Below, in pieces: positions 13,955-15,469 of a DNA stretch of 15,469 nt (position 1 is its first letter; each line of letters begins with the position of its first letter). The DNA comes from JBOGIF01 sp050742415. GTDB taxonomy: Bacteria; Actinomycetota; Acidimicrobiia; Acidimicrobiales; AC-14. Position numbers and translations under genes: made by a program. Under the pieces are notes generated by a model. It had not been told where the DNA came from and searched no databases. It saw nothing but the letters and a program-made list of their open reading frames with translations. Location of the stretch: the NCBI GenBank assembly GCA_050742415.1, contig JBOGIF010000204.1, positions 1-15,469 on the forward strand, in the 5' to 3' direction.

Positions 13955-14530
13955 ATGCGGCGGAAGCGAAACCGGGCCATAGGGATGTGCGTTGTCCTGG
14001 CGGTATTCGGTCTCGGGCTGGGGGCGTCCCCGGCCGTGGCGTGCAGCTTCATCACTCCCGAAGGGTTGACGACCGAAGCTGAGATAAGCGCCTACTTCGA
14101 GGCCGAGGCCCTGAGGAACGCCGAGCTGGTGTTCGAGGGGGTGGCCCTCACCTCGGAAGAGTCCCTCACACCTATGACCACTCCGGACGGCTCCGTCTAC
14201 GCATTCAGCGGGCGCACGGACTGGAAGTTCAGGGTGGACCGGGTGGTGAAGGGTGACGAGGTCAGGAAGGTGGCCGTGAGCAGCAACTACACCAGCCGAG
14301 GGAGATCCAGCTGCGCACACCCGTTCACGGCCGGGCACCGCTACCTGGTGTACGCGGCGACCTTTGAAGGACGGCTCTACGAGGGAATGGGTACCCGCGA
14401 CCTCGTGCCGACGACGTTCCCAGCCGTTGCCACGACGTTGGCCGGCGCCACCCCGACCACCGCGGCGATGCCCGGGAAGCCGCCGCTACCGGCGAAGCCG
14501 GTGCCCGGGCGAGCCAGCTTCGCCGGCTGA
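13955..14530 (+). CDS. secreted TIMP/NTR-like domain protein
   Basis: The 191-residue product opens with a signal peptide: 'MRRKRNR' followed by 'CVVLAVFGLGLGASPAVA', with likely cleavage just before Cys30. The mature N-terminus 'CSFITPEG', then 'AELVFEGVAL', 'DWKFRVDRVVKGDEVRKVAVSSN', 'SSCAHPF' (Cys120) and 'AGHRYLVYAATFEGRLY' follow the pattern of bacterial netrin/TIMP-like (NTR) OB-fold proteins. In these the first Cys after cleavage pairs with a later one. Function in bacteria is mostly unknown; animal TIMPs inhibit metalloproteases through the same N-terminal Cys, but that should not be assumed here. The third Cys usual near 'GRLY..' is missing. The last 35 residues are Ala/Thr/Pro-rich with no membrane anchor or sortase signal. 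No Shine-Dalgarno stands out; a TACAAG hexamer ends seven bases before the ATG, so a leaderless transcript is possible. Confidence 0.65.
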   Translation: MRRKRNRAIGMCVVLAVFGLGLGASPAVACSFITPEGLTTEAEISAYFEAEALRNAELVFEGVALTSEESLTPMTTPDGSVYAFSGRTDWKFRVDRVVKGDEVRKVAVSSNYTSRGRSSCAHPFTAGHRYLVYAATFEGRLYEGMGTRDLVPTTFPAVATTLAGATPTTAAMPGKPPLPAKPVPGRASFAG

Positions 14531-14745
14531 GAGCGGCCTCAGCCCTGCCCCGGCGGCCGCGGAGGCGGTGCTGTCCTGCGGCCACGACGTCACGCTCGTC
14601 CCGCCCGATGTGACCAGACGAGTGGCCTTCACGCTCGAGGAGCTGTCTCGACCGCAGCGATGGCGGCTCCGGGCGCGTCGTGGTCGACTGCGACGTCAAG
14701 GGCGTCAAGCAAGCGCTGCTCGGTCTGTGGGCGGCGACCCTGCGG
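14531..14745 (+). pseudogene. nucleoside hydrolase remnant
   Basis: A plus-strand frame at about 14545-14652 reads 'AAAEAVLSCGHDVTLVPPDV' followed by 'TRRVAFTLEELSR'. This closely resembles the middle of inosine/uridine-type nucleoside hydrolases ('DPEAAEAVL..G.DVTLVPLDVTRR..FT'), the stretch around residues 190-225 of a roughly 310-residue enzyme. The calcium-binding N-terminal 'DTDPGxDDA' motif is absent. A second frame at about 14667-14740, 'GRVVVDCDVKGVKQALLGLW', may be the eroded C-terminal end, where intact enzymes read 'V.VDVD...F..LL'. The piece has no start codon context, directly follows the TIMP/NTR-like gene and is antisense to the tail of the desaturase. The family call rests on one short block. 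Confidence 0.5.
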
Positions 14746-15469
14746 CGACGGACGGCTGACAGACCGCCCAAGGAGGGCTACTCGACCAACACGGCCCGGC
14801 CGGCGGGCGGTCACGGGGCGGGTGCTGCGCACGGTGGCCCATCGCATTCTCCGCAGCGCCGAGATCACCCACCAGCCGGGATCGAACTGGCCCGGCGCCA
14901 TGGCCAGGCGGGCCGACGTGGGGGCGGCGTGGTGGTTGTTGTGCAGCCCTTCGCCGGCGGTGATCCACGCGAGCCATTGCGAGTTAGCCGCCAGGTTGTC
15001 GTGCGGGCGGCTCCCGAAGGTGTGGCCCACGGCGTTCACCGCGGAGCTCAGCATCAGGTAGGCGACGGCGTGCACAACGGCGGCGAGTAGCCCGAGCCAG
15101 AGCCCAAACAGTGTGCAGAGGGCGACGATGCCGATACCTAGCCCGAGCACGGCGTGGTCGAAGAGCATGCGGTCCCAGCGGTCAGGCGGGAGGTCGCGGC
15201 TGTAGCGCTCCACTGAGCCGGTGTCGGCGGCCGCCCGCCGGTAGAGGAGGACGTTGCCGAGCTGCACGGCCCCGAACCCGAGCAGCACCGGCGAATGGGG
15301 GTCTCCCTCGACGTCGGTGTGGGCATGGTGGCGTCGGTGTACAGCCACCCACTGCCGGGGCCGGATGCCGGTGGTCAGCCACGTCACCACCCGTAAGAAC
15401 CACGTCACCCCTGGGACCAGCGACACCGCCCGGTGGGCCAACGTGCGGTGCAGCCAGACGGTTGTCACC
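14629..15469 (-). CDS. membrane fatty-acid desaturase (partial, 5' end outside window)
   Basis: About 280 codons are visible and the N-terminus lies beyond the right edge; the GTG at 15468 is internal, since the first His box follows it within a few residues. The three histidine boxes of membrane-bound acyl-lipid/acyl-CoA delta-9-type desaturases are present: HRTLAH, HRRHHAH and HNNHHA. A conserved 'NAVGHTFG' and the end signature 'GQFDPGWWVISALRR' accompany them. Hydrophobic stretches before box 2 and between boxes 2 and 3 are the membrane helices. The enzyme uses a di-iron centre to place a double bond in a fatty acyl chain and so adjusts membrane fluidity. After 'ALRRMRWATVRS' the frame runs on for some 60 basic, low-complexity residues antisense to the nucleoside hydrolase remnant, which suggests loss of the original stop. 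Confidence 0.9.
   Translation of the reverse strand, partial: VTTVWLHRTLAHRAVSLVPGVTWFLRVVTWLTTGIRPRQWVAVHRRHHAHTDVEGDPHSPVLLGFGAVQLGNVLLYRRAAADTGSVERYSRDLPPDRWDRMLFDHAVLGLGIGIVALCTLFGLWLGLLAAVVHAVAYLMLSSAVNAVGHTFGSRPHDNLAANSQWLAWITAGEGLHNNHHAAPTSARLAMAPGQFDPGWWVISALRRMRWATVRSTRPVTARRPGRVGRVALLGRSVSRPSPQGRRPQTEQRLLDALDVAVDHDAPGAAIAAVETAPRA

Noticed and set aside
14488..14502. ACCGGC-GAA-GCCGGT hairpin near the end of the TIMP/NTR-like gene
   Set aside because: It lies inside the coding region, has no T tract and is easily explained by Pro/Gly/Ala codons in the low-complexity tail.
14560..14652. Low-molecular-weight protein tyrosine phosphatase fragment
   Set aside because: The 'RRVAFTLEEL' end is reminiscent, but the whole block 'AVLSCGHDVTLVPPDV' fits nucleoside hydrolases better.

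Overview
The window is high-GC DNA with strong third-position GC bias and frequent GTG/TTG starts. A resuscitation-promoting-factor-like transglycosylase domain, a LigB-type ATP-dependent DNA ligase, an MshB/Mca-type PIG-L deacetylase and a DUF5925 ATPase together point to an actinobacterium (Actinomycetota). I cannot place it more precisely. No RNA genes, CRISPR arrays or phage modules were found.

Left part (1-7,540) is dense and mostly housekeeping or stress related. It holds a cytosolic-looking HtrA-type serine protease running off the left edge, divergent from an HxlR-family regulator with a clear palindromic operator between them. An ATP-dependent Lon protease on the minus strand is divergent from a secreted coiled-coil/Rpf-like peptidoglycan hydrolase. 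A UPF0145 (YbjQ) protein and LigB follow, and then a convergent PIG-L deacetylase whose stop codon overlaps that of LigB. Two proteases plus a redox/electrophile-type regulator give the first 3.8 kb a protein-quality-control flavour.

Middle part (7,541-12,710) has a DUF5925 AAA ATPase, a decayed aldo/keto reductase fragment, a UvrD/PcrA-type helicase on the minus strand, and a divergent 14-helix DHA2-type MFS exporter.

Right part (12,710-14,830) is a small gene graveyard. It contains the C-terminal end of an ABC transporter ATPase (minus, one-base frameshift), an intact small Cys-motif protein of the DUF6788 type that often sits beside transposases, and the N-terminal membrane part of a sensor histidine kinase (minus, frameshifted and cut off next to the DUF6788 unit). 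A secreted TIMP/NTR-like protein follows, and then a nucleoside hydrolase fragment. The simplest reading is an old two-component/ABC transporter locus disrupted by a mobile-element event and then eroded. The window ends in an acyl-lipid/acyl-CoA desaturase (minus, 5' end outside the window) whose C-terminal tail runs antisense through the nucleoside hydrolase remnant.

I did not find a convincing new multi-gene system. The items most worth a second look are the HxlR operator/protease pair, the DUF6788-centred scar, the coiled-coil/Rpf-like fusion, the TIMP/NTR-like secreted protein and the DUF5925 ATPase.
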